From assembly GCA_025667525.1 (NCBI GenBank), contig CM046876.1, positions 82,749,512-82,813,511 of the forward strand: 64,000 nucleotides of DNA, given 5' to 3'. A program made the position numbers and the translations under genes. The DNA comes from Glebionis coronaria (Eukaryota > Streptophyta > Magnoliopsida > Asterales > Asteraceae). Positions 1 to 11,219 of this stretch are shown piece after piece. Below the pieces are notes generated by a model. The model was given only the letters and a program-made list of their open reading frames with translations, made no database searches and was not told the DNA's origin. Positions within the stretch are counted from its first letter, which is position 1, and each line of letters begins with the position of its first letter.

Positions 1-539
1 ATTAGTTTATAAAGTTTTAATAGAGTTTTAAATAGTGTGAAAGTAATTTTAATTAAATAGATAAGTTTTTATTGGAATTTAAATTGTTTAAATTTTTAAA
101 TAGTTTTGATGTTTAATAATTTTCTTTTAGATTAAATTTCGGGAACGATTCATGCACTTTAGGATTTTAATTTGTAGGATTAATTTTAGTCTTAAAACCG
201 AAATCGAATTCAAATCAATTGTACAAATCGAAACAAAACGTCTCAAATTCACAAGATCCTCGTGTACGACGAACTTTGATCATCAACGTGTTTAATTAAA
301 TCCGTCTTTGGTAAAGTTTAGACTATTACTTTTTCCTAAAGGTAATTTTATAGCTTTCCCTATAACGTATCTTAATTAATACATATACTATCCTCGACAC
401 ATCAGATTCCGAGAAACTTTGTGAAAACCCTAAACAATGTCTTTGTAAGAAACCAAAAATTCTTAGACCAAAAAAACTTGCGAATTTTCAAAATCACGTT
501 TTTGAAAATTTTATAACACAACTATTTGGAGTATATCTT

Positions 540-1140
540 CAAATAACAATTCGGAATCCAAGTATGTAAACAATCCGGAATCCACTTGTGTAATCAATCC
601 GGAATCACAAGACAGTACACAAGTCGGAGTCTTTTTTTTTCTTTATCTAAGTTGGAATCCGTGTTCCTTTACATAATTCGGAATCTTTTTCCTTTAGCTA
701 AGTCGGAATCTTTTTCCTTTACATAAGTCGGAATCCGTGAGCTTGATATAATCCAAAATATGAATCAAAACACTAGTTTGGAAAACGTGTTGTGTAATTC
801 GGAATACAGTTGGAACTAATCCGGAATAATACTGCCTAACCTAATCCGGAATAAGAATAAGACTAATTCGGAATGTATGTTGCGAAAAGTAATCCGGAAT
901 GTAGACTTAATTCGGAATATCTAAGTAAAAGACCTAATCCGGAATCCAATTCGCAATGCTAATCCGGAATAAAAACTTAGTAAACTAATCCGGAATAAAT
1001 CTAGGAGATTCTAATTCGGAATAGAGAGCTAATTCGTAATACTGCTTAATAATCTAGTTCGGAATAACCAATTTGACAAACAAGTCGGAATACCACTTAA
1101 ACCCTTTTATTCCGACTTAAGAAACCCTGTAATTCCGAAT
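540..1140. repeat. Degenerate TCCGGAAT/TTCGGAAT leader repeats (copia B)
   Basis: The octamer AATCCGGAAT or AATTCGGAAT recurs about every 20-40 bases through this zone, with AT-rich spacers of irregular length. TCCGGA is itself palindromic. The equivalent zone of copia element A (13020-13690) uses TTCGGAATAA alternating with TTTTCAGAGAAA. The two arrays are related in motif and position but not in exact unit. Confidence 0.8.
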
Positions 1141-1370
1141 TACTCTAAAAACTTGATATGACGAATTTTAACCCAATAATCAAGCCAAAACTTCCAAGTT
1201 TTTCGTGAAAATCACCAAAATGACTAACACAAATTCCTACCACAACTTTGTAGGCAATTTGTACGAAGATTTAGAGCTCGAAAACACAAAAAATTTTGAG
1301 ACGAAATGATTTGATGATAAAATCACACGAATCAAAAACAATAACCACAATTTAAACACGAATCTACCCT

Positions 1371-1386
1371 ATGGCGACTGATACCA
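1371..1386 (-). other. Primer-binding site, copia B
   Basis: On the minus strand this reads TGGTATCAGTCGCCAT just inside the LTR. That matches the start of the usual plant copia primer site complementary to the 3' end of initiator Met tRNA (TGGTATCAGAGC). Confidence 0.75.
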
Positions 1387-1388
1387 AT

Positions 1389-1761
1389 TGTTGTCCTTTA
1401 TTATATGTTGATAGATTAAAGAAATGAGATGGAAAAGATTTGAATTTCTAGAGAGAGAAAGTAGAGAGAGAGGTGATTAACTATGTGAAATTAGATTAGA
1501 GAAAATGAGAACAACCAACCCTCGTAACATGCTAGGAGGGTGTTTATATAGTCTACCCACATGTGGGATTTCTATTGGACTATATTTGTTTTGGGCCGGG
1601 CTTGAATAAATGCTTAGTACCTTGAAAGAGGCCTTTTAAGCTAGCCATCAAGCCCGTAATGTCACGACTATTTTAACTAACAATTACAACGTTCTAATAA
1701 GTGTTACAATATAAACCTATGACCGAACATTCTTGTTTAACTCAACATTTTAAGGCTAACA
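1389..1761 (-). mobile_element. 5' LTR of copia element B
   Basis: The LTR runs TGTTGTCC to GGCTAACA on the plus strand, so it has TG...CA ends in both readings. It aligns over its full length to the two LTRs of copia A, sharing the CTAGAGAGAGAAAGTAG block, the CATGCTAGGA block, a TTATATAGTC TATA box (about 1545-1554, minus-strand promoter) and the CCTATGACCGAACATTC block, but it is clearly diverged. The element body runs left out of the window. Confidence 0.85.
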
Positions 1762-2277
1762 AATATATACAAGCGTTGTGAGAAAAAAAAGTTAAAACAC
1801 ATGAGTTTTTGAAAGAATACGAGTATTCTATGTTTAGTATAGTAACTTATAATTAACTCTATCATTTCTCGTCCTCAATTTAATGAGACTTGGCCTAATA
1901 TAGTTAAGGAACGAAGCTAAGTTCTCAACATGCATGGTCGAGTAAAAAATCACTCTTATTCTTACCATCGGAAAACCTACATTTGTGTCTTAAATACTTA
2001 TGATAACGAGAAATTTTTTAAAATTTGGTCATTTTTGCCTTATTTTGCAGCAAAAAGATGAAAATTGGATAGCGTGAAGGCATAAGCAAAGTAAAGTACC
2101 TATTTATCCCCCATAATAAAACTAAACACTGTCCTCAATATCGCATACTAGAGACGAAAAGTCGAATGCTTAATCTCGATCACGGAAAGGGTGTAACGAA
2201 TGATCTAAAAGCCGTTTATGAATTATACTAAATGATAAATGTTAGAACACAAAAGGGTATCATCGGATCTCGAAATC
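1762..2277 (-). mobile_element. Probable 3' non-coding remnant of the gypsy B element
   Basis: This 516-bp stretch is caught between the copia B LTR and the copia A 3' LTR. It has no ORF. Since copia A interrupts the gypsy element at 14313, this should be the continuation of that element on the far side. The minus strand carries a GGGGGATAAATAG purine stretch (near 2107-2119) and AT-rich text of the kind seen between coding region and 3' LTR in Athila-like elements. No direct sequence match inside the window proves it. Confidence 0.4.
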
Positions 2278-2652
2278 TGTTGTCCCATATTATTATGATG
2301 ATTAATGATAGAAAATAGATGAAAAGAGATGGATTCCTAGAGAGAGAAAGTAGTGAGAGAAAGTAGAGAGAAGGAGATGATTAACTTGGTGAATATTAGA
2401 TTAGAATAATAAGATTACTAATGACCATCCACCCTTCCTAACATGCTAGGAAGGGCCTTATATAGTCGGGCTTACATGTAACCATAATGGGCAATATTGT
2501 TTGGACCGGGCTTGTCTTTTGGGCTTTAAGAAGCTTAAATCCAAGCCCATGAACCACGACTATTTAACTAACTATTACAAAGTTCTAATAAATATTACAA
2601 TAGAAACCTATGACCGAACATTCTTGTTTGACTCAATATTTTGAGGCTAACA
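2278..2652 (-). mobile_element. 3' LTR of copia A
   Basis: It runs from TGTTGTCCCA to GGCTAACA. Direct copy at 13938-14312. The minus-strand promoter TATA box (GACTATATAAGG) lies at about 2455-2466, followed by a CT-rich leader containing CTCTCTAGG. Confidence 0.93.
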
Positions 2653-2664
2653 ATCTCCCCCAAT
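2653..2664 (-). other. Polypurine tract, copia A
   Basis: The minus strand reads TTGGGGGAGATT immediately before the 3' LTR, the expected plus-strand priming site for reverse transcription. Similar GGGGGAG-type tracts recur upstream (about 4264-4274, 4396-4406 and 4687-4695). Confidence 0.8.
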
Positions 2665-5057
2665 GTGAGGTCATTCCTCTTTGATATTTGGAGTCCAATG
2701 AAGATTTATAAATTTCGTCATAAATGAGTCTTGAACGTGTAATAGCAGTCTTGTTCCTTCATGCTGTGATCTTTGAGCCTTTGTCATTGTCTTTCGACTT
2801 AGTCTTTTATCTTGAGATCTTTAAATCATTCTTGACTTGTCTTTGCCATCTTACGATCTTGTGTCTTTATCCACATGCTCACACTATTAATTGTTGAATA
2901 AGTCTTTGGGCATGATTATGTGGTTTTGAATCTTTGACTTTGCTGAGTACACCGTGACGCCACCTTCTCGAGACAAAACATAGACACGGACTGAATGGCT
3001 TTGACATTCGTCCTAAATTGGTAGCGTTTTACCTCCGGTCGGTGAAGACCGTTATACGATATTAAATACCGTACCTGTGATTAGGTAGATTCAATTAAGA
3101 ATCTCCTTGACAGGGTTTCGCGGCTGTATTAGCCGTTCTCTTTACTCGGCCGTCTCAAAGCAAGACTACGAACATAACGAGTGAATCAATTGGATAAATA
3201 TCCGCTTGGTTAAAGTCGTCAATTCAAATTCCTGGAACAAGTGTGATTCATAAAGAACCTTACCATTGTTGCTTTCCAGTTGACACAAGCTTGATTCATA
3301 AGAATCTCGCAAGTTACCTACCGTAGCGCTGTTTGAGGTTGACGCTAGAAGGATTTCCATTCGTCACTGTGAATATTAATGAATATCACTCTGAATGTTC
3401 TGGCAAGACCATAAAGATATTGCGTAGAAACCTGAAACGAGTTTGAATCAATTCAGAATCACATCACTGTTGCTTTTCAGTTTTACATATATTCAATTCA
3501 TAAAGAATCTTACATATGACCTACCGCAGTGCTGTTTGATGTTAACACTGGAAGGATTTCCACTCATCATTGTGAATACTAAGTAGTATCACTCTGAGTG
3601 TTCTAGCAATATCACAAGGATATAGCGTAGGACTCTCTTTATCTTCATCCGTGTGTCCTAACAAGAGTTGATTGATCTCTTGGCTCTAGACTCGATTTGT
3701 GCACTTTTTTTGGTCAGAGGCTGGAGCAGATGCCACCTATTCAGTATCAACTATCTTGGAGTGAGAAAGTCAATAGAAGTCGTGTTGATCTCTGTGACAA
3801 TAAAACAAACTTCTTTTGAGAGAAGCCTGAGTAGCTAGGAAAGGGTTGTGCTTCACATCACTGGGTCCATGATGAGTTGTCTTCATGATGAGTTGACCCG
3901 GTTTCTGCCTAAGTTGTATGGAGGGCTTCTTTCTTTAGACCCTTTATCCTTACATTTCTTTTTCATTCTTCAACTTCTTCAATGCTTAACAAGACATCAT
4001 TAATAGCACCTTGTTATGATTGTTCCAGTGCTACCATCAGTACTTAGTCGGCATTCAGCTTCATTCACATTCTACTCCATCTTTCCTAAGGACTTCTAAT
4101 AATCTATTGGATTGTCCCTGGGAAGATCCCTCCGGTTCTAGTTGGATCATAGGACTTAAACCTAACCACTCTTTTGACACCAATAACGTCGTGAATTAAA
4201 GATGTTGTGGGTATTTGATCGTAACCATGAGTGCCTGAGTCTTTAGATCACATTTTAATCACATTTTCTCCCCTATCTCTAATATATAAAATCGTTTGAT
4301 ATTAGAGATACCAAATTTGATTAAAATATATTGTTAAAAATAGTCTTGAAAACTTTCGGGAGAAAAATGTGTCAAACGTAGCATGAATTTTGTAAAGCTC
4401 CCCCTCAAAAATTGATCCAATGGAATTTTCATTACGAGGATATGATCCACATTAAACTTTTGAGGATAGGAGTTTGTTGAACACACAATTTTTGAAAGAT
4501 TTTGAATATCCATGAGAAATTCTTGAAAAAATTATGTTCAACGCTTTTTAAAAAATCAATTCTTTTTAGCGAAAAGGTTTTTCTAAAGCATAAACTTGAG
4601 TTCATAGACTTTGAATGTCTTGACGAATCCACTCAAGTGTAAGAAGATTTAACTTATTTTGCTAAGGGTAAGAGCAAGAAATCGTACACTCCCCCGTGAA
4701 TATAGTTTCGGGTTGCAATATGAAAGTGATTACAAGCCATTGTGTTGAGCTCAAAACGTGGAATGTTTTGTGACAAGCTCAACCCAAGATAAATTGCTCT
4801 ACCCATTGTTGGAAATATTGTCCAAAAGAGACAATTTCCTTTAAAAGATAGAAATGACATGTTTTGAAAAATATTTACAACTTTCATTCGAGCTTTATGT
4901 ACACACCCGTGTCGTTATTGAGTGACATTTCTAGGTACGTCCATATTATCGATACTGAAAGACATGTCGAGAAGAATATTTTTGGATTATGAAAGATTCT
5001 TTAATTTTGTATTTTGCTTTTTCATTAATATTTACATGTAGATGTTTGATAGATGAA
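2665..5057 (-). mobile_element. 3' non-coding zone of copia A
   Basis: About 2.4 kb separates the end of pol from the polypurine tract. Short minus-strand ORFs exist here (for example 4887-4654, 77 codons), but none shows membrane segments or another recognisable domain, so I do not call an envelope-like gene. The zone contains a tandem duplication of about 203 bp (3225-3630) and several extra polypurine-tract-like motifs. A long 3' zone with repeated polypurine tracts is known from Sirevirus copia elements. Confidence 0.7.
3225..3630. repeat. Two-unit tandem duplication (about 203 bp)
   Basis: Unit one (about 3225-3427) and unit two (about 3428-3630) share, in order, a GATTCATAA or AATTCATAAAGAATCT block, CTACCG..G.GCTGTTTGA, GAAGGATTTCCA, TATCACTCTGA.TGTTCT and an AT-rich tail. 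The ACCTACCG landmarks lie at 3316 and 3519, an offset of 203 bases. Confidence 0.75.
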
Positions 5058-6620
5058 TCAAGCAGGCTTCTTTGCCAAAATCTCCAGTTCTGCTGGAGTC
5101 AAACATCTCATACCAATTTGCCTAACAAGATACGCAAACCTCTCTTTCGAAAGAGCTTTTGTAAACAAGTCAGCTAATTGGTAATCAGTTCCAACAAAGT
5201 ATAATTAAACAATACCCTTTTCAACTTGTTCCTTAATGAAGTGATATCTGACATCAATTTGCTTCGTGCGGGAATGCTGTACCGGATTGCAGGAGATGGC
5301 TATGGCGGACTTTGAGTCACAGTACATAGGTACTTTATCAAAGTGGAAGCCATAATCCGTGAGTTGTGTTCTCATCCAAAGAACTTGAGCACAATACGTA
5401 GATAGAGACACATACTCCGCTTCGGCTGATGACAATGATGTGCAATCCTGCTTCTTGGAAGACCATCCCACAAGCTTATCTTGACCTAGAAATTGTGCAC
5501 CACTAGAAGTACTTTTACGTGTATCAAGACACCCTGCATGATCAGAATCTAAATAGGCCATTAGAAAGAAACCGATTTCCCTCGGATACCAGAGTCCCAT
5601 GTGAATGGTATTCTTAAGGTACCGAAAGATTCGTTTAACCTCCTTGAGGTGCTTTTCAGTGGGTCGTGCTTGATATCGTGCACAATAGCATGTAGCATGA
5701 TGATTATCAGGCCTGCTTGCTGTCAAGTACATGAGGGACCCGATCATGGAACGATATCTCGTTTGATCTATGGGTAATCCCTCCAAATCAGCATATAGGG
5801 ATGTGGTTGATAATGGTGTCCCAACGGGGTCACATGATGTCCTACCATGCTTTGTGATTATCTCTTGACAATACTTAGCTTGGTTAATGAAGATACCACT
5901 TGGGGATTGGTGAACTTGAATTCCTAGAAAGAATTTTAGTTCGCCCATCATAGACATTTCAAATCTGCTGTGCATTACTTTTTCAAACCATTTTGAAAGT
6001 TTTGGGTTTGTAGACCCGAAAATAATGTCGTCAACATAAATCTGCACAAGAAAAATGTCATCCCCATATTTATAAGTGAACAAAGTTAGATCAATGGAAC
6101 CTTTTGAGAAACCTTTGGAAACCAGAAATTTCGAGAGCTCGTCGTACCACGCCTTTGGGGCTTACTTGATTCCATAAAGTGCTTTGTGGAGACGATACAC
6201 CTTGTCAGGATAATGAGGATTGACGAATCCTTCTGGCTGCGTGACATAGACTTCTTCCTTCAAAGAACCGTTAAGAAACGCCGTCTTTACGTACATTTGA
6301 TAGACAATGAATCCCTTATGTGCAGCATAAGCAAGAAAAATCCTGACCGCTTCCATTGGAGCTACTGGTGCAAATGATTCTTCAAAATCAATACCCTCTT
6401 TCTGTCCATACCCTTTAGCCACTAGCCTAGATTTATTCTTGATGATTGTGTTCTCTTCATCCAGCTTGTTTTTCCAGATCCATCGAAGATTTAATGGTAT
6501 TACATCGTATGGTCTGTGAACAAGTTCCCAGACTTTAAGTCTTTCAAATTGTTGAAGTTCATCCGTCATTGATTCAATCCAAGCATGATCAGCCAAGGCT
6601 TCTTTGATGTTTTTGGTTCA
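5058..6620 (-). pseudogene. Copia A reverse transcriptase and RNase H (broken)
   Basis: Read leftwards, this holds the copia RT domain (RVT_2 type) and RNase H. The RT opening ([17 protein letters not shown]) follows a one-base frameshift near 6580. The motif A aspartate is replaced by tyrosine ([11 protein letters not shown], codon at 6291-6293), whereas the YVDD catalytic pair is kept (6027-6032). An in-frame TAA near 6160 replaces the codon after LYGIK. RNase H motifs (SSAEAEYV, YCDSKSAI) are present. A further TAA at 5205 precedes the conserved tail, which ends ELEILAKK...A and stops at TGA 5058-5060. Losing a motif A aspartate should abolish polymerase activity, so this copy cannot supply its own RT. 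Confidence 0.92.
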
Positions 6621-7933
6621 GCTGAACTCACGGCGAGTGCGAACATACAAACATCGCCATCGGTGTGAAGCTGTCGTCTTGTACGAACGGGTTGTGAAGG
6701 GTTTCTAATTACATGAACCAAAGGATGATCTCGGGTCCAATGATGTGTTGAAGGATGTCGTTGGTAGAACGTGTGCATATTTGACGGATCAACATAGCGA
6801 GTAGAAGACTCTCCAGTTTCGTTTACCGGTGTACCGAATGGGTTGATAAATTCGTCTTCGTCAGATAATGCATTGTCTGCTTGATTTGTGTTCTCTGGAG
6901 CAACGACAGTAGTTATGGATGTTGTAGGATCGATTGTTGAAGTGATATTCCGAGGAGGTAAATCTGCAGCAACCCGTGTTGAAGTAGATGAAGTTGTATC
7001 CTTTTGTTGACGATGATCGGTATCATCATTCTTATCATGAGTGACAGCGGAAGACTTCGATACAACTTGTTTCTCCCCCATGAAATATTCATCATACATT
7101 GGTCCATATAACATTTCCAATTCTTCAATTGTCGTGTCGAATGTCATATCAGCTCTAGGAACATTTTTTGGAACCAGCGTTAAACTTGACGGTTCATTGC
7201 TGTGGTCTTGAGTTCTGAGTTCCGTGCGGTTGTGAACGGAAGTCGTTTGTCGTTGTGGATCGGGACTTAAACTGTTTTGTTCAAGTGACATTTCTTGTAA
7301 TTCATCAAATCGGATGTGAATAGTCTCGACAATCGATTTTGTTCTCTTGTTGTATACTCTATATCCCTTAGACTGAGTTGCATATCCCACAAGAATACAT
7401 GCATCACCTTTTTCTTTCATCTTATCTAAATTTTCACCATCTCGTATAATGTAACAAGTACATCCAAAAACATGAAGGTGTTTGAGTGAAGTTTTTCGAT
7501 CATGAATTATGTGATATGGTGTCTTTTTGTGTCTTGGGATAATTAAGGTGCGGTTTTGTGTGTAGCATGCGGTTGACACGGCTTCGGCCCAAAAGTATAG
7601 TGGAATTTTTGAAGCGGATAGTAATGTTCGAGCAGCCTCAACTAAAGTACGGTTTCGTCTTTCAATAACGCCGTTTTGTTCGGGTGTTCGAGCAATAGAT
7701 GTTTCATGTTCAATCCCTTCGGCTTCAAAATAGTTTCTCAGTTTTGAATTCAAAAATTATGTACCTCTGTCAGTACGAACCACTTTAACTTGAGCTTGAA
7801 GACCACGTTGTATCACTTTAAGAAAGCTGATGAGAACTTCAGGTGTTTCATCCTTGGATCTCAAGAAGTGAGTCCATGTGTACCTTGAGTAATCATCGAC
7901 AATTACCAAAATATATTTCTTTCCATTGATACT
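6620..7933 (-). pseudogene. Copia A integrase and linker (broken)
   Basis: The integrase core is visible: VIVDDYSRYTW with the first aspartate, VVRTDRGT with the second, then EQNGVIERRNRTLVEAART with the glutamate. Downstream are the usual copia FWAEAVSTACY and HVFGC blocks and a long Ser/Thr/Asp-rich linker to RT. Two in-frame stops interrupt it: TAG near 7936 (RV-stop-SINGKK) and TAA near 7756, just after the second aspartate. A one-base frameshift near 6580 separates it from RT. Confidence 0.9.
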
Positions 7934-8710
7934 CTAAACACGCATTGGACCACACACATCCATGTAAAGAAGATCTAACCGTCCTTTAGATCTCGGTGTG
8001 GTCTTTGTTTTGAAGCTACTTCTTTTAGCTTTACAAAGTTCACAAGAAGAACAAAGATGATCTTTGATGAATTTCAAACTTGGAAGGCCTCTCACAATAT
8101 CTTTCTTGGAAAGCAAGTTGATGGTATCAAAATTAAGATGAGATAAACGTTGATGCCATTACCATGCCTGAGTCGATGAAGCTTTCGCCATGAAGCAATT
8201 GGAGTTGATGAAGTTGTGTCTTGTAGTGAAATTGTGTAAAGATCAGTACCCCGTGTACCGGTAAGTAGGTCATTCCCATCATAATCACGAACAAAACATG
8301 TCTTCTTTCTGAAAGCAACCTCCAAATCCGCATCACAGAATTGACCAACCGAGAATAGATTGTGATTGAGCCCTTCGACGTAGTATACCTTTTTGATCGT
8401 GATATTCCCCTGAACCAAATCTCCATATCCTAGGATCGGTCCAAATTGATCATTTCTGAATCGGTCCGTACCCAGGAACTTCTCCACGAAGTTAATTAGA
8501 AGCTTGAGATTACCCGTCATGTGCTTCGTGCATCCGGAGTCTAGTATGAAGAGATTTATTTGTATCACCTGCAGAAGAGTTTGAACACGATGGAGCATTT
8601 GCTAAATTGGATTCCACAGTAGTTGTGATAGTAGAATCATTAGTGTCCTTATCAACATTTAAAGGCAAACTAACACTCGTTTTCACATTTTCTGTCCTAT
8701 CTTTCGGCAT
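7934..8710 (-). pseudogene. Copia A aspartic protease and pre-integrase zinc domain (broken)
   Basis: The protease active-site motif LFILDSGCTKHMTG is at about 8511-8560, followed by the conserved GYGDLVQGNI and NHNLFSVGQFCDADLEVAF blocks typical of copia protease. The gag-pre-integrase domain follows with LHRLRH, then after a frameshift KKDIVRGLPSL and the CSSCELCKAKRSSF zinc-binding part. Reading-frame changes near 8510-8600 and 8110 break the chain. Confidence 0.88.
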
Positions 8711-9620
8711 CCATTTATATCCTGGAGGACATTGATTAGCAAACCACCATTTCCAAGACTTGCTAGCAGACTCATATAAATCCTTAATTTTGCTTCTAGG
8801 GTTCTTAGTGGTGGAGTCTGATGCATTACTTTTGTAGTGGGGGTAGCACCAGAAAGGTTCACTTTGCGTTTGGGTTTACTAGCTCTAATAGGCATTGCAA
8901 CTTGCTTCTTAGTTCTAGTATCAACGCCTTTGACTTTGTTCATAGCACACATAGAATGATTAGCATTAGCACACTTTCCATATTTGACACAAACAAATCT
9001 CACATTCATATCATTCAAATCATTCACATCATTTAAATCGTCATTACATGCGATTACAGACTTTTTATTCTTAAAAATATTCAAATTCCTAGGGTGTTCT
9101 TCTACTTCCTTCATCTTCCCTTAATTCTTGTGTTTCCAGACCTTATCATTCACTTGAGTGCTCTTAAGCTGAGGCTGGCTAACACTAGTAGTGGAGACTA
9201 TTCATGTAGTAGAAGACACACAAATATTAGTGTTTCTAGAAGTCTGAGGCGATTGAGTAACTTTGTTTGTGGGCTTAGTGGTCATTCTATACATCCCTGG
9301 TTTAATCACATTATTGTGCTTAACGCTTGGTGCTATGACATTCGTCCTTATGAGTTGATTATGTGGTAACCTTTCCTTTCCATCCATCTTGGGGGCAAAC
9401 ATAGGTTTTGCAAACAAGGAATTTGATAAAGCAGATGGTTTTCCCAAGATAGAGGATCTATTTACTTTAGAGGCATTGGGTTGTCTAACAACAGGTTTCT
9501 TAATGCTAGGTTCCATAACTTTCCCACCCATTTTAGGAACGAGTTTCTACAACTCTGCTATCGCTCTGTCCCTGTCTTGTAACTGAGCTTTCAACCCTTT
9601 AATTTCCAAATTATGTTCAT
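8683..9620 (-). pseudogene. Copia A gag-protease spacer (broken)
   Basis: Pieces of one long spacer protein are scattered over several frames: 9531-9202 (basic, Ser/Thr/Pro-rich) and 9114-8683, which contains a Cys/His cluster (FVCVKYGKCANANHSMC). I recall a cysteine-histidine segment of this kind in the same place in related Asteraceae copia proteins, but its function is unknown to me. Stops near 9560 and 9200 and a frameshift near 8700 disrupt it. Confidence 0.7.
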
Positions 9621-11219
9621 TTATTTCTTGAAACGTTTGGGAAAGTTTTTCTTGCAATTTATTATCATGTGGAAAACTACTAACGTCTTTTTGTAAAGCA
9701 AGTTCAAGAGAATGACAATTTTTTTGAAGGAAATCAGTTTTGTGTTAAAGTAACTCAAAAGCCTTTTTATCAACATTTTCTTTACGTTTCGAAAGCTCAA
9801 TTTCAAGACGCTCACATTCTTTGATCTTATCAAGATATTTGCATGCAACATCATAATATTCATCAATATCAGCACAAGATGTAAAATAAGCACACATAAC
9901 ATCTTTAGAAACGCATTCTTGCAAGAGTAAATCATATTCATCTGAGAAATCAGACTTCTCCATTTGAAGATCATCAATGTGTTTCTCAAGAGATTCAACG
10001 TATTTAAATCATCATACATTTCAGTCCGAATGAACTCCTCAAGTTGAAGAACAGTTTCTTTAATCAACGCCGTGTTTGGAATTAAGAGTTCTTTCACAAG
10101 CAAGGTAATATCTTGAGGTATCGGGCGTTGCCACTCAGCATTTTCACGTTTTGCCCAATCTCTTTCAACAATAGATTTAACATTATCTATGTGGTGTTTA
10201 AGAATACCTAATGTTTTCCTACTCTGGCTTTTAGATTCATCTAGAGGGAGGTAGTTTATGTATTTGTAAACATTAGATTTCTTAGGGGCAAATGCTTTAT
10301 TCCATTGAATTCGCTTTTGTTTGCATTCTAGAAACACTTCCTCCCGAGTTTTCTGAGTTTGTTTGTTGAAAAGACCATAAAGACTATTCTCATAAGCATA
10401 ATTATATGGTTTTACAAACTCGTTATTGACAAGAGGTCGACTGTCATCATCCCAAAGGGCAGTCTCTTCACTATCGACACTAACAGGCATGCAATCAAGA
10501 TCGGTCCTTTCAGTCTCATCAAGATAAAGATGCGGGTTCGCAGCTTGAGCTTTGGCAAGGTACTCAGGACTTGCAAAGCTAGCTTGACCCTTAAACATCG
10601 ACGGAGGTGCTAGCATTCTTACGGATTGAATAGAATCATGCGTTTTATAAACAACTTTCTTCAAAAATTCGACTTGTTCTTCTAGTTTCGTTACTTTTTC
10701 GGTTTCTTTATCATATCTACTTTTGAAGTCTTGTTTTAACGCATCTACCTCTTGTTTCTTATCCTCAAGAATTTTAGCAGAATCGGTAGTGGTCATAGAG
10801 AGCTTTTGTTCAAGTTCATTAACTTTGGTATTGGCAAGGTACGTTTTTTGACGTTCATCCATTAAGAAAACATTATATTGACGCTTCTCTTTGGCTAATA
10901 ACTCAATAGTTGTATTATATTTGTTTTCAAAATCGTCCTTTTGACGTTTTAACGCACTACCCTTGTACCCCTCAAGCTCTTTGGTTTTCTGAAGGAGCTC
11001 ATCTCTATAGCTTTCAGTCATCTCAGTAGATTTGATAAGAGCAGCTTTGCATTCTTCAAAATTTTGAGTGAGCGTAGCGTTTGCCTTATTTAATTGCTTT
11101 TGACTCTTTTTATTTTCAGTGACATCTTTTTGTAAAGTGGCAATTAAGTTAGCAAGCGCAATACGTTCCTCTTCATCATACTCATTTGCATGTTGATCAT
11201 CCTCAGACTCATATTGCAC
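9621..11219 (-). pseudogene. Copia A long coiled-coil gag extension (broken)
   Basis: The 532-codon frame starts in an acidic stretch and has about 190 residues of charged heptad-like sequence (LQKDVTENKKSQKQLNK, KVTKLEEQVEFLKKVV), strongly suggesting a coiled coil. A conserved globular part follows (SMFKGQASFASPEYLAKAQ, ENSLYGLFNKQTQ). The true frame shifts near 10000 into 9963-9745, which carries EYDLLLQECVSKDVMCAY. This expanded gag is characteristic of large Asteraceae copia families, where it probably contributes to particle assembly. That role is inference. Confidence 0.8.

Larger units (their letters stand above)
1..1388 (-). mobile_element. Copia element B, 5' internal leader
   Basis: Read on the minus strand, this stretch lies directly downstream of the LTR at 1389-1761 and of a primer-binding site at 1371-1386, so it is the untranslated leader of a copia element whose genes lie left of the window. 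It matches the organisation of the leader of copia element A (12890-13937). Its main content is a degenerate repeat zone at about 540-1140 built on TCCGGAAT or TTCGGAAT cores. I see no gene in it. Assignment to the same family as element A rests on the similar LTR, primer site and leader repeats. Confidence 0.75.

Noticed and set aside
4432..4887. Envelope-like gene after copia A pol
   Set aside because: The short frames (66 and 77 codons) have no signal peptide, membrane pair or other support.
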